A stretch of DNA of 64,000 nucleotides from Malaya genurostris (taxonomy: Eukaryota > Arthropoda > Insecta > Diptera > Culicidae), in contig NC_080572.1 of the NCBI RefSeq assembly GCF_030247185.1, positions 124,000,928 to 124,064,927 on the forward strand, in the 5' to 3' direction. Below, piece by piece: positions 10,777 to 22,625 of the stretch. The position numbers and the translations under genes were made by a program. Each line of letters starts with the position of its first letter. Positions within the stretch are counted from its first letter, which is position 1. Under the pieces are notes generated by a model that saw only the letters and a list, made by a program, of their open reading frames with translations, had not been told where the DNA came from and ran no database searches.

Positions 10777-13043
10777 TCGCTAAAAACAATTAAACAGAGC
10801 AATAACCCCATTAATGCTTTCATTCGTTCATATGCAAGATTCATGAGAATGCAAAACCGTCGTATAAGATCGGGGCTTGTACCATAAATAATACTAAGTG
10901 TTGCATTTATTACAGCTCCGATATCCACTAGTGTTTGAAAAAATTCTAGGATTTTTTTTTTTGATATCCATATTTTCAACACGCATGAATATTCTTTTAA
11001 GTTCGTCTTCGTTTTGTAATTATAGTTTCTTAACCCGCTGCACTGGTATGGTTACACAAAAGCATTTTTGAATAGTTGGACGGATGATTTTTATTATTTT
11101 GTCAAATTATGAAAACAATAATATTAATTATTTTCCTTCCCCTAAAGGTCCCCCCTAAGCGTTGAAGCCGCACTGTGCCCTCCATCCCATTCAAATATTG
11201 CGGACAACTCACGAAAATAAAGTGCTAATTGGCACCGACACATGCAATGTCAAAACTTTGTACAATATAGTTTCATTTACCTACAGGTGATTACTGGCTG
11301 TTAATCTGCGTCTAATTAACTCGTTTATTTGGAATCCAAACATTACGTGAAAACAAACAAGACCTCGCGTTTTTCTTCCTCTCTTTCGTTTAACTTTTCC
11401 ACATTTTCCACACAAACTCGCTCACAAGAAAAATGATGTTGTTCATCACCGCTCATCAAAGGAAAAGCTCCCCTGTGATTTCACAAAACTGAACGGCATG
11501 CATATTCGATGTTTTATTTTTGGAACAGCGACCACCACATCAATATTGGACCAATATAGAGGAACACAACGAGAGCAAATCAAACACTTGTCCGTATTAT
11601 AGAAATTGGCTTTTATTTCTCGTGAGATCTTTTTACCGCTCCGAGTTTAAATGTTGATGTATGTAACCGCTCAACTCGACACGCGAAAATTTTGAACCGC
11701 AAATATTACTTGTGGATTTCCATTACTCGCACGTTTCACGGGGAATGAAGTTACATTTATTTTTTCTTCCACACGCTGTCCAGTTCCATATGGAATTCCA
11801 TATGGAGAGCTTGATAAAGTACATGACCGCAAATCAAATCACTAAACTTGTTAACTTAATTACTCAACCATTCACAATTGATTTGGAATTGCTCTGCGCA
11901 TTTTTTCTTCGGGAACACACTCAGCTAACTATCAATATTACAACTGAAAATACGTAACGTTTGGGCGTCTGATTTTGGATTTGCGTCTAAAAATGGTAAA
12001 TTGTTCTACGATGTACAGGAACAACAACACTCGAAATTGATGTAGGATGCCATGCCATAGGTCATTCCGCGCTAAGTGCCCGAGAAAAACTAGCCGAAGA
12101 TGGGACACGATCACTTTCGGTGGAATTATGAAAAAGTATATCTCACGCTTCTCGAAAACCGAAAATATCGCTCTGTGTTGTCCGGCTAGCCTGATCATGG
12201 TATCGAGCCATTGGAACTAAAGGACGTATGTGTGAGTGTGTTTTCACGGGAATCCCACCGAGCGGCACATGTACGATCTTGGTAGGTGATTGCGATCATC
12301 TCCCGGACAGTTCTTCGACTTCTGCTCCCAGTCCAATTCGCACGATTGATTAATGAAGGTGCGTGTAACCGTAATTCAGGATTTGCACGGTGATATCTTT
12401 GAATGTAAGATATACGACAGTCTAATCGGGCTTAAATTAATTAATTTCATAACTTAAAGTCTGTAACAATCCTGTTTTTTATGAGCTGATTTGTATTCAT
12501 ACGCTTCAACGATTACACGCCCCGATTAATGGGGTTTGTGAGCAAAAGTAAATATTTTGCCATCACAACGGCTTTTACCTTTCTGCCTTGCAGCATATTT
12601 ACTCACTTCTGACTCTGAGTGTACATGTACACAAATGTACGTCGTTAATGATTGAAAAGAGGGATTATTTTCACGATGCTAGCCTCGTTTTACCAGGAAT
12701 TTCAGTTAAATCTTTTTGGAACAATTCGAGCTTGCTTTTATTCTGTCAATCACATGAAAAAAGAACTTCATACCACTCCCATTTATTATTTGAATGCCAA
12801 AGAATTTGACGAGCAAAACAATGGTTTATCCAGAGAAATATTTGGTTAAATTAAGTAATGAAACAATGCAAATGCAAAATTATTCACTATTTCTGAAGTG
12901 TAAATATTCTGCCAGAGAAGCCAGCTTTTATTTTGGACTCCAAGCCTTTTAACATGAAAACCGCAGTCCAATATGGATTATGATTATTTTGAATTCTTGT
13001 TTTTACCTTGCCGCAGGGAATAAGTTAACTTCTACACAAATAG
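10777..13043. other. Long stretch without recognisable genes
   Basis: About 2.3 kb of AT-rich DNA. Only short, unconvincing ORFs (for example 11712-11957 plus and 11938-12198 minus) without known motifs. No terminal repeats or RNA genes seen. Part of it could be host intron or regulatory DNA. Confidence 0.4.
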
Positions 13044-14279
13044 TACACGGAACGACCGAAATTATCTCTGCGCCTAATTCGTATTACTGTTTTTGAATTA
13101 GTTGATTTTAACAACATAAATTCCAAAATAACTATAAAATTAGTTCAAATTAAGAATTTACTATGCTGAAAAAAACTCTTATTTTTAGAGAATGTATTTA
13201 GTTGGCGAATATCCTGGACACAAACCAGCAATATTTCAATCCAACACGATATTTTCATTGACAACTAAATTTGGCATTAAAATCAGAAAATTTGTTTCTA
13301 TTTATCTATCTCCATCATTCCTGAAGGACAGCATAAAGAAAACAAAAATGAAATTGGTTTTATTAACAAGTTTATTAGCCAAAAGCTCATGAGAAGTGTC
13401 AAAGCAAAACAATCCATTAAAAAGCTAAAAAGGGCAGTCTTGTTGAAACTGCCAGCTAATTGTTTTGCATATATCCATATATAAATCGATATATCCATAT
13501 ATAAATTTCTAAACCGATATGTAAAAATGACGTAAACTCTTAGTGGAAAGTGTGTTTATTCAGAATTTGTGCGCATTTGAAGCGATTGTGCGTAACAATG
13601 TTGATACGCGAAACAGTGAAGTGAGTTTCGAATGTTGCACTCTAATTGTACACGTCAAATGATGTTTTTTGTATCTTCCATCCTTCCGGGCTACGCCGTC
13701 CGATGTACTATTTGTATTCGGTTTTTGTTTTCCGAGTGCTCAAAGTTTTCAGTTAAAGAGTCGATGTCGCAAAGTCGATTTAGAAGAAAAATTTTCAAAA
13801 AGAAGTTCATGTTTCGTTTATGTATTTTTCTCCAATACAACATCGTATTTATAACTGCCATTATAGAAAGACAACCGCGACTGAAATTTTTTTCGGTAGT
13901 AGTGTGCCTTCTAGTGGCTAGTAGACATTACGGTGTTAACGGTTTTCCGTCGACCGTGCGCCTTATAGCTGCAAATTGCAGAAATCAATTCAACCATTTA
14001 TGTTAGTTGAAAACAACTTTTTATTTCTCTAATTCAACTAAAAAATTAGTTGAATGGAAATGAAGTGTGTCGTAGCTAAGAAATGACAGCACGTTTAATT
14101 GGTGAATTAAACTAAAAAATAGCCATTGCAACAAATATTTTATTATTATTAAGGAAATTAGAATTAAAAAATCTAAATCAGCAAAAGTAAGATTTTTTTA
14201 GTTGTCTCAAAAAATAACACTAAAATCAGAAAATCAACTAATTTTTTCGCCAAAATGCTGATTTCGGTCTTTCCGTGTA
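13044..14279. mobile_element. Inverted-repeat element (MITE-like), about 1.24 kb
   Basis: The left end TACACGGAACGACCGAAAT and the right end, reverse complement TACACGGAAAGACCGAAAT, differ at one of 19 bases. Subterminal regions share AATTAGTTGATTTT / AAAATTAGTTGA-like phrases in opposite orientation (13090-13150 and 14000-14240). No transposase domain in the small internal ORFs (13632-14006). No target duplication found. Confidence 0.7.
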
Positions 14280-15249
14280 AGAAATCACTACTCATTCGAT
14301 CAGAAATGAGCATTGAAGTAAACACTCATTTGATCATGTTTTGATATGCTGAAAACTCATGCTAACATGTTCGAGCTATCTTTCACACCAGAAATCGGAA
14401 ATTTCCCTATACAAAGAATTAGTATCCGTACCATATTTAAAACTAGACTAAAGCACTGTTTTAGACAGAGATTTAACGACTTTTTTTTATTTTGTAGGCG
14501 TTATTTATGTGTATCTCAATGTAGTTAAACGTCAACAGTTTTGCCTTTCTCTATAGAAAGATAATATAATTGATGGTTAAATCTATTTTTGATCGGAGCT
14601 CCGAGGCCCCTAGTGTTATCTACCACTCGACTCGACGAGATCGAAAAATATCTGTGTATGTTTCGAAAACAAACTTGCCAAAGATGCCACCATTTTCTTT
14701 CATTTAAGATAAAACGATGTAACGAACCGTTACTGTGATTATTTTGAAAAAATACTACCAACATTACTTATCAATCCAATATCTTTATAAGGAGCAAAAT
14801 CAATGATTATCATAATAGAGCAAAAAGCAACGAACATTGAGAAGAAGAAGAAGAAGAATTGAAAATGTCTACTGTCCTTCTATAATACATTCCTTTGCTG
14901 CTTCCAAATTTTCGGATCACCGCAGATTTAGCATTACACCAGCCTTCTTCATATATTGGGTAGGTATTTTGCATACTGTAAATAAGAAACAAAACATTCC
15001 TCGATCAATTTTTTGAGAATTGAACGAATCATACGTCACGCGTTTCATATTGCCTCTGATTTAAAAAGTGTCTTCGACAACGTTCTGTCTGTCACAAAAA
15101 AAGTTATGTTCCGCTTTGAAACGTTACAAAACTGCCAAACGATCAGCGCTAAAAACATTTGCTAAACGACCTTCGTTATTTCTTCGATCACATTATGTTC
15201 ATTTCAATAATTGCTTCAAACATTAAAAATTAAATTATCGTCGCATTAA
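14280..15249. other. Anonymous stretch
   Basis: No gene recognised. A short (GAA)n run sits at about 14840-14857. Confidence 0.4.
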
Positions 15250-15490
15250 AAAAAAATTATAAATTCAAGCCCAAACACTTTTGGAACTACGTGAACGAAC
15301 AGAGGAAAGAATCAGGATTACCGACCTCAATGAGACTCGACGACATTGAAGCATCTACGACGTTTGGAATTTGCGATTTTTTTCGCAAACATTTTAGTAG
15401 TATTTTCTCTGAAGAACATCTAACTGATCAAGGAATATCTCTTGCGGCGAATAATAATCCTCTCCGATCTCCAATTGGACGTCATCCTAT
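15250..15490 (+). pseudogene. LINE ORF2 fragment (linker before RT)
   Basis: Open frame with YVNEQRKESGLPTSMRLDD and FRKHFSSIFSEEH. Such sequence lies between the endonuclease and reverse transcriptase of insect non-LTR elements. It stops where a DD37E transposon begins at 15493. The RT sequence resumes at about 16270, with the first RT blocks missing, so a deletion accompanied or followed the insertion. Confidence 0.7.
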
Positions 15491-15492
15491 TA

Positions 15493-16232
15493 AAGACTGT
15501 CCCAGAAAGCATGGACGCACTTTGATTTCGCTGTAAATAATTCACAAATGTAAATAATTCACAAATTTTATTTGATATACTGATAATATTAGACTACAAC
15601 AACAGAATATTATTCTCAACATTTGCTGCTTAGCCATTGTAGACTAGCTGGCGCACTTTCTTGCGAACGTTCCTCATTAAATTCTGTAAAGACTTTTTGG
15701 CGACAAGTTGTAACACTTTTTCCTATCTTTTTCGAACTGTTGAATTGTTTCGGCTGCCGAGACATGTTTCCTAAGATGTGCCTTCGTTAATGCCCAAAAT
15801 TCCTCAATTGGTCGAAGTTGTGGGCAATTTGGTGGATTCATATCTTTTGGGACGAAAGTGACATTTTTGGTGGTATACCATTCTACCGTTGATTTCGAGT
15901 AGTGGCAAGAAGCAACATCTGGCCAGAAGACAACAGGATTTTCGAAATCTTACCGCAGCTACAAATTGCTTGTCAGACCATAGCTTTCTTACCAAATTTT
16001 TTGACTTCAATCGATTTCTCGGACTGGTTTAACACTTACCCTTCTCGCACCGTATAATATTGTGGTCCCGCCACGGATTTGAAATCGAGTGTCACGTAGG
16101 TTTCGTCGTCCATGATTATGCAGTTCAAATTTCCAGCAAGAATCGTATTGTACAGCTTTCGAACCCTCGGCCTAATCGATGCTTCTTGTTTCGGACTACG
16201 TTTTGGTTGTTTCTGCTTCTTATAACACATAA
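15493..16232 (-). mobile_element. DD37E Tc1/mariner element, truncated at its 5' end
   Basis: The right edge in element terms starts at 15493 with AAGACTGTCCCAGAAAGC, the same terminal repeat as in the element at 50233-51486, next to a TA. On the minus strand it encodes IIMDDETYVTLDFK (first Asp), a region near 15910 with the second Asp after a Trp (SGQMLLLATTR in shadow frames; the DVASCHYSKST reading has the Asp) and NPPNCPQLRPIEEFWAL (Glu). The second Asp and the Glu are 37 residues apart. The N-terminal helix-turn-helix part and the other terminal repeat are absent. Confidence 0.8.
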
Positions 16233-16261
16233 TTCTGGATTTTATAACACATAATTGCTCT

Positions 16262-16988
16262 AACTATATATCTGAGACTCAACATGATTTCATACCCAAT
16301 CGTTCGACGTCTACAAATTTAGTATACTTCCTTTATCATACGTTCGTTACAATCACGACTACAAGTAGATTCTATCTACACCGATTTCTCCGCTGCGTTC
16401 GACAAGATTAATCATCACTTAACCATCTCCAAGTTAAATAGACTAGAGTAACGGGTCATTTCTGAATTGGTTTCACTCATATCTTACTGGTCACGAAATG
16501 ATAGTGAAAATAGGAGACTGTACAACCCTACCATTCTCTGTTACCTCTGGAGTTCCTCAAAGAAGTCGCCTTGGACCGTTTATATTTTTACTTTATCTCA
16601 TCGATCTAAGTTTTTCGATCAAGTGCATGAAACTATCGTTCGCCGATGATTTACATGTCACAGCTGACGCAGAGGTCCTACAAGAGCAGTTGAATAATTT
16701 GACTACTTGGTGTAATATGAACAGAATGGTTTTGAACGCCTCCAAATGCTGCGTCATCTCTTTTAATCGTAAACAGTCTGTAGTCAGTTTCGACTATAAT
16801 ATTTCACAAATTGTTCTGGAACGTACATTGTCTGTTAAGGACCTTGGTGTCCTCCTCGACTCTAAGTTAAATTTCATTCAGCACCTTGAGTTTACTATCT
16901 CCAGAGTCTCCAAGCTGCTAGGATTCATTTTCCACATTACTAAAGAATTCGATGATGTACATTGCTTGAAAGCATTATATTGTGCCTT
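16262..16988 (+). pseudogene. LINE reverse transcriptase, central part
   Basis: Continuation of the LINE at 15250. It reads SETQHDFIPNRSTSTNLV, then, after frame changes, SGVPQRSRLGP and the catalytic region LSFADDLHV (FADD box) near 16640. It continues to CLKALYCAF, where a MITE (16989-17529) interrupts it. Frame changes before 16498 show decay. Confidence 0.85.
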
Positions 16989-17529
16989 CCCGGGTAGAAG
17001 TGATTTGCAAACCAATACCAAATTCTGTCATTAAAATCAAACATCTCAATGGTAGAAGTTAACATTATTTAGTTCGAAATAAAAGTTAAAATATCAAAAA
17101 TCATAACAAAGCCTGCATGAGAAAATAGCAACCAAATAAAAAATTCTGTCATTGTAATATCAAACCAAGAACAAAATATTTATAGAAGATGAATTTGTTC
17201 ATTATTTTATATTCTAGCATTTAGAATTGAGTAATATCTTAAGTATTTCTCTTATCAAATTCTGATGCAGTTTATTAAATGGTATTTTATTTGAAGATAA
17301 AACTACTGGGTCAATTTACTTAATGAAATTGAAATAGCTCATCAATAACGAAATAAGATATTATAACTAATTTTGATGTTGAACAGATATTGTACAATGT
17401 CTTGATCCCTTGATGAAATATCACGAAAATATCAAGTATCACTCTGACAACACAGAGACATCAAGCCAAGATATGATGGTAAAATTTGTTATTATTTTGA
17501 CCTTTGTTTGCTATTTACACCTACCCGGG
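16989..17529. mobile_element. MITE inserted in LINE RT, CCCGGGTA termini
   Basis: 541 bp. The left end CCCGGGTAGAAGTGATTTGCAAAC and the right end, reverse complement CCCGGGTAGGTGTAAATAGCAAAC, match at most positions. TT flanks both sides (16987-16988 and 17530-17531). The RT protein resumes immediately after it, which fixes the element's limits. The interior is AT-rich and non-coding, with repeated AAATTCTGTCATT phrases at 17022 and 17141. Confidence 0.85.
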
Positions 17530-18170
17530 TTAGTTCGCTCTACGCTCGAATACGCCTCGTTTGTCTGGTCACCGTATTACCAAAACGATATCCAACGCAT
17601 TGAAGCAATCCAACGAAAATTTGGTCGATTTGCTCTGCGTCGGTTTCCTTGGAGAAACCCTTGGAACCTTCCAAGTTACCATACCAGATGCAAACTGATT
17701 GATCTCTATTTGTTAACTGTCTGTCGCGTATGTCAATAAACCTACTTTTGTAGCAGATCTCCTTCAATCAAGAATAGACTGCTTCGAGCTCTTACAGCTT
17801 TTACAAATAGATATCCATCGCCGTAATCTTAGAAGCTATTCTTTTCTTAGAATTCTATGCTGAAACTAATTATGGGTATAACGAGCCTTTTACCAGCATG
17901 TGCCGAATATTCAACCACTGCTCCAATTCATTCGACTTAAATCTATCAAGAAACGTTGTCAAGAAATTGTTCCTAGGGTTACTATCTAATAAGTTTTAGT
18001 TTTAGTTAGTTTAGAAATACTATGATCAAGTGAAATGTATCATTTGGATGATTGTAATCTGTTGATGCAAAAGATGAGGAGGTTTTATGCCTGTTGGAGA
18101 GCAAATTTGACAGAAACTAACTCCACCGAAATTTTTCCTGCTCCAAATAAACAAATAAACAAATTTTGAG
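17530..18170 (+). pseudogene. LINE ORF2 C-terminus and 3' end
   Basis: Reads VRSTLEYASFVWSPYY and FALRRFPWRNPWNLPSYH, the C-terminal region of a Jockey/CR1-like reverse transcriptase, followed by broken frames with further family-like sequence to about 17990. It ends in an AAATAAAC repeat at 18147-18170, a typical LINE tail. A minus-strand relative of the same C-terminal region is at 35276-35640. Confidence 0.8.
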
Positions 18171-18399
18171 ATGGATTTCGAATTAAATTCCATATTTTGC
18201 ACGGCACGAAATAAATACTTCGAACACTGTAACGGAACTCACAATATACTAGCGGTTAGAAATATTTACAGATAATATATAATTCGCTACTTTTACTTAC
18301 CTTTTTGTTGTCGTCTCACGAGGGGAATTCATGCGACATCTCACCCCACTTTACCCTAATGGCATAGGTGATGTAACCGACAATCCACTTTTTTTATCC
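18171..18399. other. Anonymous stretch
   Basis: No gene or element seen. Confidence 0.35.
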
Positions 18400-18904
18400 T
18401 TTCCGCTCAATTTTCTCGGACATGGCGAACCGATTTTCACAAGCTCAGACTCGTTTGAAAGCTCATTGTTCAAATTTGAAGATCAAATTTCGGATACTTC
18501 CGATTCCGGAGATATAATCGTATAAGTGACGTTTTTGTTTCTATCCGTGCATTTTTTTTTAAAGTAACATATGATCAAATTCAACGTACACTCAAATTGA
18601 ATGTATTAATGTTTCCGCTTTATCTGAAACTGACTTCCAGTTCCGGAATTATTGGATAACATTATTTGAACACTTCAAATTACTTTCTAAGTTACAACGC
18701 AGGAAATTTTAAAAATCTTTCGAACAGAAAATAGAAAATATTGCTGAACCGATTCCCAAAGGAATAGCTCCTAATGGAAGTTCATTGGTTACTTCCAGGG
18801 CCGCATTTACCTAGAAATGAGGTAAACATTCGGTGATTTTTGGTTTCGGAAATACCGGAAACAGCGGTCAAATCACTTCGAAATTGGAATTACATTGAAA
18901 GCCT
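18400..18904. repeat. Degenerate dispersed repeat, cluster 2
   Basis: Phrases CAATTTTCTCGGACATGGCGAACCGATTTTCACAAGCTCAGA (about 18410-18450), CCGATTCCGGAGATATAATCGTATAAGTGACG (about 18500-18530) and later TTCCGGAATTATTGG recur in altered form at 53155-53295 and 31.6-32.5 kb. Confidence 0.6.
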
Positions 18905-19097
18905 TGATATTACATTCCTGTACAAGAATTTGACCTTCTGTTTCAACAGTCTTCGCGGCCGATCCCTAGTGTACAGAACCATTCCATGGCTGGTTCTACG
19001 ATTCTACTGACACTACGAGTCCTTCCAGTTCAGTGTTCGAACATACCACAACTGGCTTGTAAGACCAGTGCCCTATGCATTGAACCGCCAACCCGGG
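18905..19097 (-). mobile_element. tRNA-derived SINE, copy 2
   Basis: Minus-strand copy. Its head (reverse complement of CCGCCAACCCGGG at about 19085-19097) and body with TGTTCGAACAC-type B-box region near 19040 match copies at 7619, 52300 and 57650. The tail holds the reverse complement of AAATTC and GGAATGTAAT. Confidence 0.8.
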
Positions 19098-20731
19098 ACG
19101 ATTACATTGAATTCACATATAAACGCCAATGAGATAGGCTATATTACACCTCTAAGTGGATCAAAACTAGTTCTATCAATTTTGAATGTTTATTAGTTGT
19201 TCAATCTCCCATTGCTTAGAATTATTGCCTGCGTATTTACTGCACGAAGGAATGGGTTGTTCAATTAAAATCAATCACATTTTTGTTCTCTTCATGTTTA
19301 AATCTATAAAACTCAAATTTCGATAATTCGCGGTGAGTATGTGTATGTGAGTATGTGATAAATATTGAATCACCATGGTCTCATGCGAGCCGCAATGAAC
19401 AACTCAATTTCCGTATAGGAATTTAAAAGCTTAACAATTTTAGATCGAACGGATATAACGGTTCTTTGCGTATTAGAAAATTTCAATCAAATTTTTATAA
19501 TAGTTAGTAGTTTCATGGTATAGTTAAAGACAGACATACAATATGAACTAGTAAAATTGGTATCGGTATATCTTCCTAATTGTATTGGTCCTATTGGTAT
19601 ATTGTCAATTATTCCTAACAATAAAGTCCAAACGGTTTCATAAATAGAAGCTCATCTAGAGTTAATGAACAATTAACTTCATATAAGAAGCTCAACATAG
19701 TGCAGATTTTCAAGTTGATGACGATAAACTAGAGTTAAATCAAACATAAAGATAGCTGAAATAGCAATGGAATTGAAAAAAAACATCAATTTTCAGTGTT
19801 AAAATTTGTCTATTTGTGTCGATGACTTTGATAACCGTGCCAATAAAAACTTTTCAAAATATATCAGTCTGATTTATTATTAACGAATATCGATTTCCCC
19901 AGCGCTTAGATCAATTCTCAAAAACAAATCAAAACGCTCCATCGTTCAAGTATCAGTAAATTCCTATTTCCGCTCATGAACACGACGCTCATACATCAGC
20001 CATTGATAGCAACTCCACTTTCCGAAAATTCCCGCTTACATTTGAAATATTCCACTAGGTTTAGGTACGTCCTCAAGCGTTTCGACTCACTTTAAGCATA
20101 ACGAGCGATGGTGACTCAGCGTGAAAACTGTCACTCGAATATACCTAACACCATCATTTCACATGGACTGCGGTGATAACGAAGTCCCACTTATTTCCTT
20201 TCACACAGCCATAGCAAACTGGTACGTGGTCTATAACGTTAGTTTAATACAGAGACGTTTGAAAAATATGAAATGGAAATATTTTTGTCACTCAGCGTAA
20301 ACAATGAAATAATATGAATAGCAGAGCCGTAGTGAGCGTTTCTGGAGCCCGAGGCGAACTCAAAAATATTCGCCTCATTTTTTAACAAACACCTAGAATA
20401 CGAATACGAATTATCGAGTTATTTGTAAGGTTATTTCAAGTAACATTTTTAATTTCAGTAAATACATGTAGCAGTCTTGGTTGTTACACCATAATTCTCG
20501 CATTAAAACTGTAAACTTTACAAAAGCCTACTAAAAACCATTTCTTTTTTATAATTTTTTTTCATTCAAGCCAATTTGCGTACAAGCTTTACGTGGCCGA
20601 ATGAGACATGTTTTTATTAGATAAAATAATTTTTTTTACCGTTGGATCTCGTTGTCACACTTTTTCTAGGGGGAGAGGAGCTTCCATTTTTATCTTGCGA
20701 TGATTGAGGGGCACTTTGTCCGTGGCTCGTC
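19098..20731. other. Long stretch without recognisable genes
   Basis: AT-rich. On the minus strand, 20640-20731 continues the C-terminal coding style of the adjacent LINE ORF1 in another frame (DETSHGQSAPQSSQ). The rest is anonymous. Confidence 0.4.
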
Positions 20732-21583
20732 TCATCCTCCATTGCCGCATCGGTGGTATCTTTGTTGGTTTCCGTTTTTTCTTCCTTTTTCTATGTAATT
20801 CGCATTCTTGGGTTGGTTGCTAGTTTCTGTAGACGCGCCTTGTTGTGCATTTATTGCAGTTGCTGGTTGGTTTGATGGTACAACAGAAGTATTGCGCTCA
20901 CTAGTTTCCGTTGTTGGGCGGTTGTACTTGTTTTTGTTTGAAGATGTCCTTTTCGCAGTTTCAGTGCAAGGTTTGCCGTAGTGTGCAGGTTGTTCACAAA
21001 ACTGACATGTAACCAGATGATTTTCATACGTAATCAGCGTTTTACACGGATGTATCTCGTCTTGATCACAAATGATGTAAGATGGAATTGCTTTACGTAG
21101 TTGCATACGTACCACACGCACGCCATTCCGGACACCCGGAAAAAAATTCCGCCATACTTCCCTTTCGATGGAAAGAACTTCACCGTACTGCGACATACTT
21201 TCCCGAACATACCCATCGCTGGTCTGCGGGGGAAGGTCATGCACGCGTACTTCTATAGCATTATCCACCATGTACGCAGGGATTTTATATTTAACATTGT
21301 AATGATCAATATTGTGCACCCCGTTATTAACCGAAAAAAATGCAATTGCATCTTTTTCACGTTTGAACATAATGTGCACACAGCTAGACGCCTTGTTGAA
21401 TTGTATCTCACTTACATCATTAACGTTTAGATGCATTCGTTCCTTAAGCAAGATTTCAATTTCGGTTGCTGCTGGTCCAACTTTGCAGCGCTTGAAATCA
21501 ATACAAATTGAATTTGGCCTTGTAGGCCAAGTTTCAGGCTTTGTTAAATCGTATTTGCCTATTTCGTACAGTCTATTGTTCAC
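20732..21583 (-). CDS. Orphan LINE ORF1 (gag-like) protein
   Basis: 283 codons from the ATG at 21583. ORF1 proteins of non-LTR elements bind element RNA. The sequence (SICIDFKRCKVGP, NDVSEIQFNKASSC, VRVHDLPPQTSDGYV) looks like ORF1 of I/Loa-type LINEs in mosquitoes. A single cysteine-histidine cluster, CQFCEQPAHYGKPC, lies near residue 192. The C-terminal third is Asn/Thr/Gln rich. The frame ends RCGNGG at 20732, but plausible C-terminal sequence continues in another frame to about 20640, suggesting a frameshift. No ORF2 follows on the minus strand, so the element is truncated. Confidence 0.65.
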   Translation of the reverse strand: MNNRLYEIGKYDLTKPETWPTRPNSICIDFKRCKVGPAATEIEILLKERMHLNVNDVSEIQFNKASSCVHIMFKREKDAIAFFSVNNGVHNIDHYNVKYKIPAYMVDNAIEVRVHDLPPQTSDGYVRESMSQYGEVLSIEREVWRNFFPGVRNGVRVVRMQLRKAIPSYIICDQDEIHPCKTLITYENHLVTCQFCEQPAHYGKPCTETAKRTSSNKNKYNRPTTETSERNTSVVPSNQPATAINAQQGASTETSNQPKNANYIEKGRKNGNQQRYHRCGNGG

Positions 21584-22572
21584 TACACTGTATTGTCTTT
21601 GTTTCTATCGTCTCGACCGTAAGCAATTATCGACTGTGTCGGATGAGATGCGAGCACGAACTCCTAAAAACCAATTGAAGATCACAATTCAGCAAAATTC
21701 TTCATGAGGTTTATGAAGCAAAATTGAGAATCAGCATAAACCAACATTAAATCTATTTCAAAATGATTAAAAATTCAAAAAACTTCAAAATCATTTAAAA
21801 ATCAAAAACCTTCAAAATGATTTAAAATTGTAAAACCTGCTTTTCAATCAACATTAAATTTATTCGGATGAATTTCATAATAAGAACATCTTAGATTTTG
21901 TTTATGACTTTGAGGCGTTCTCTTAATTTAAAATATGTTTTTATCAATCATGTATAGATAAAAATGAGGATTATAACTAATCGACTTGAAAATTGCGCTT
22001 CTTGCAAAAGTATGTGTGATTTATAAAAACATTTTTTTTTGGTTCATCGTCATTGTTATATGAATAAGTTTCGTTTCGTCAAGACTTGTGCAGGTCTTCT
22101 GATAATAAAACACAGAAGTTAACCGTATTTCATCATTTTGTCGCGAATACGCCTTTTCAAAATTTACCCTGTACAAGAATGGGTAGAATTTAATCGTGAA
22201 CATCTCTTGTTGTGTTCAACGCAGCAACATAATTTTTTGCCATCTCATCGAAAATATGGTTAGCAATTTCTGATTAAATTTTCAGAAGTATTAGATAACA
22301 AATAACTCAAAACTGAAAACTTTTAAAATGTTCGGTATGAACGAGCGTTAAGGTGAAATTGAGTGCCAAAATAAGGTGTGCAAAATTGTCAACTGCATGA
22401 ACTGAAAGAAGCATCGCACAAAGCGTACTGTGCAAAACCGACACTTAAAATACTGAATATTTTCAACGATTGAATGCAGTGTGAGTTTACATTTTTCGCT
22501 CGCTAGTAAAACAGACACTAATTATGTATGGTTATAAATTTATCATTCCAATTGCCAAATCAAATTTATAAC
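21584..22572. other. Anonymous stretch; first 120 bp may be LINE 5' UTR
   Basis: On the minus strand, about 21584-21700 precedes the ORF1 start and may be its 5' leader. The remainder shows AT-rich DNA with short AAAATCATTTAAAA-like repeats near 21760-21830. Confidence 0.35.
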
Positions 22573-22625
22573 CACACTAGCTGACCCGTCGAACTTCGTC
22601 TCGCCTGAACTTATTTTTTGAATTT
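22573..22625 (+). repeat. Possible terminal segment of an old insect repeat
   Basis: The phrase CTAGCTGACCCGTCGAACTTCG followed by TCTCGCCTGAAC resembles a segment seen at the end of widespread insect repeats. Together with GATA-repeat sequence at 24355-24390 it could delimit an old insertion. Weak evidence. Confidence 0.25.

Noticed and set aside
11712..12198. ORFs on both strands around 12 kb
   Set aside because: Short, AT-driven, no motif and no homologous style recognised.
15804..16010. Separate small gene on the minus strand
   Set aside because: It is part of the truncated DD37E transposase in a shifted frame.
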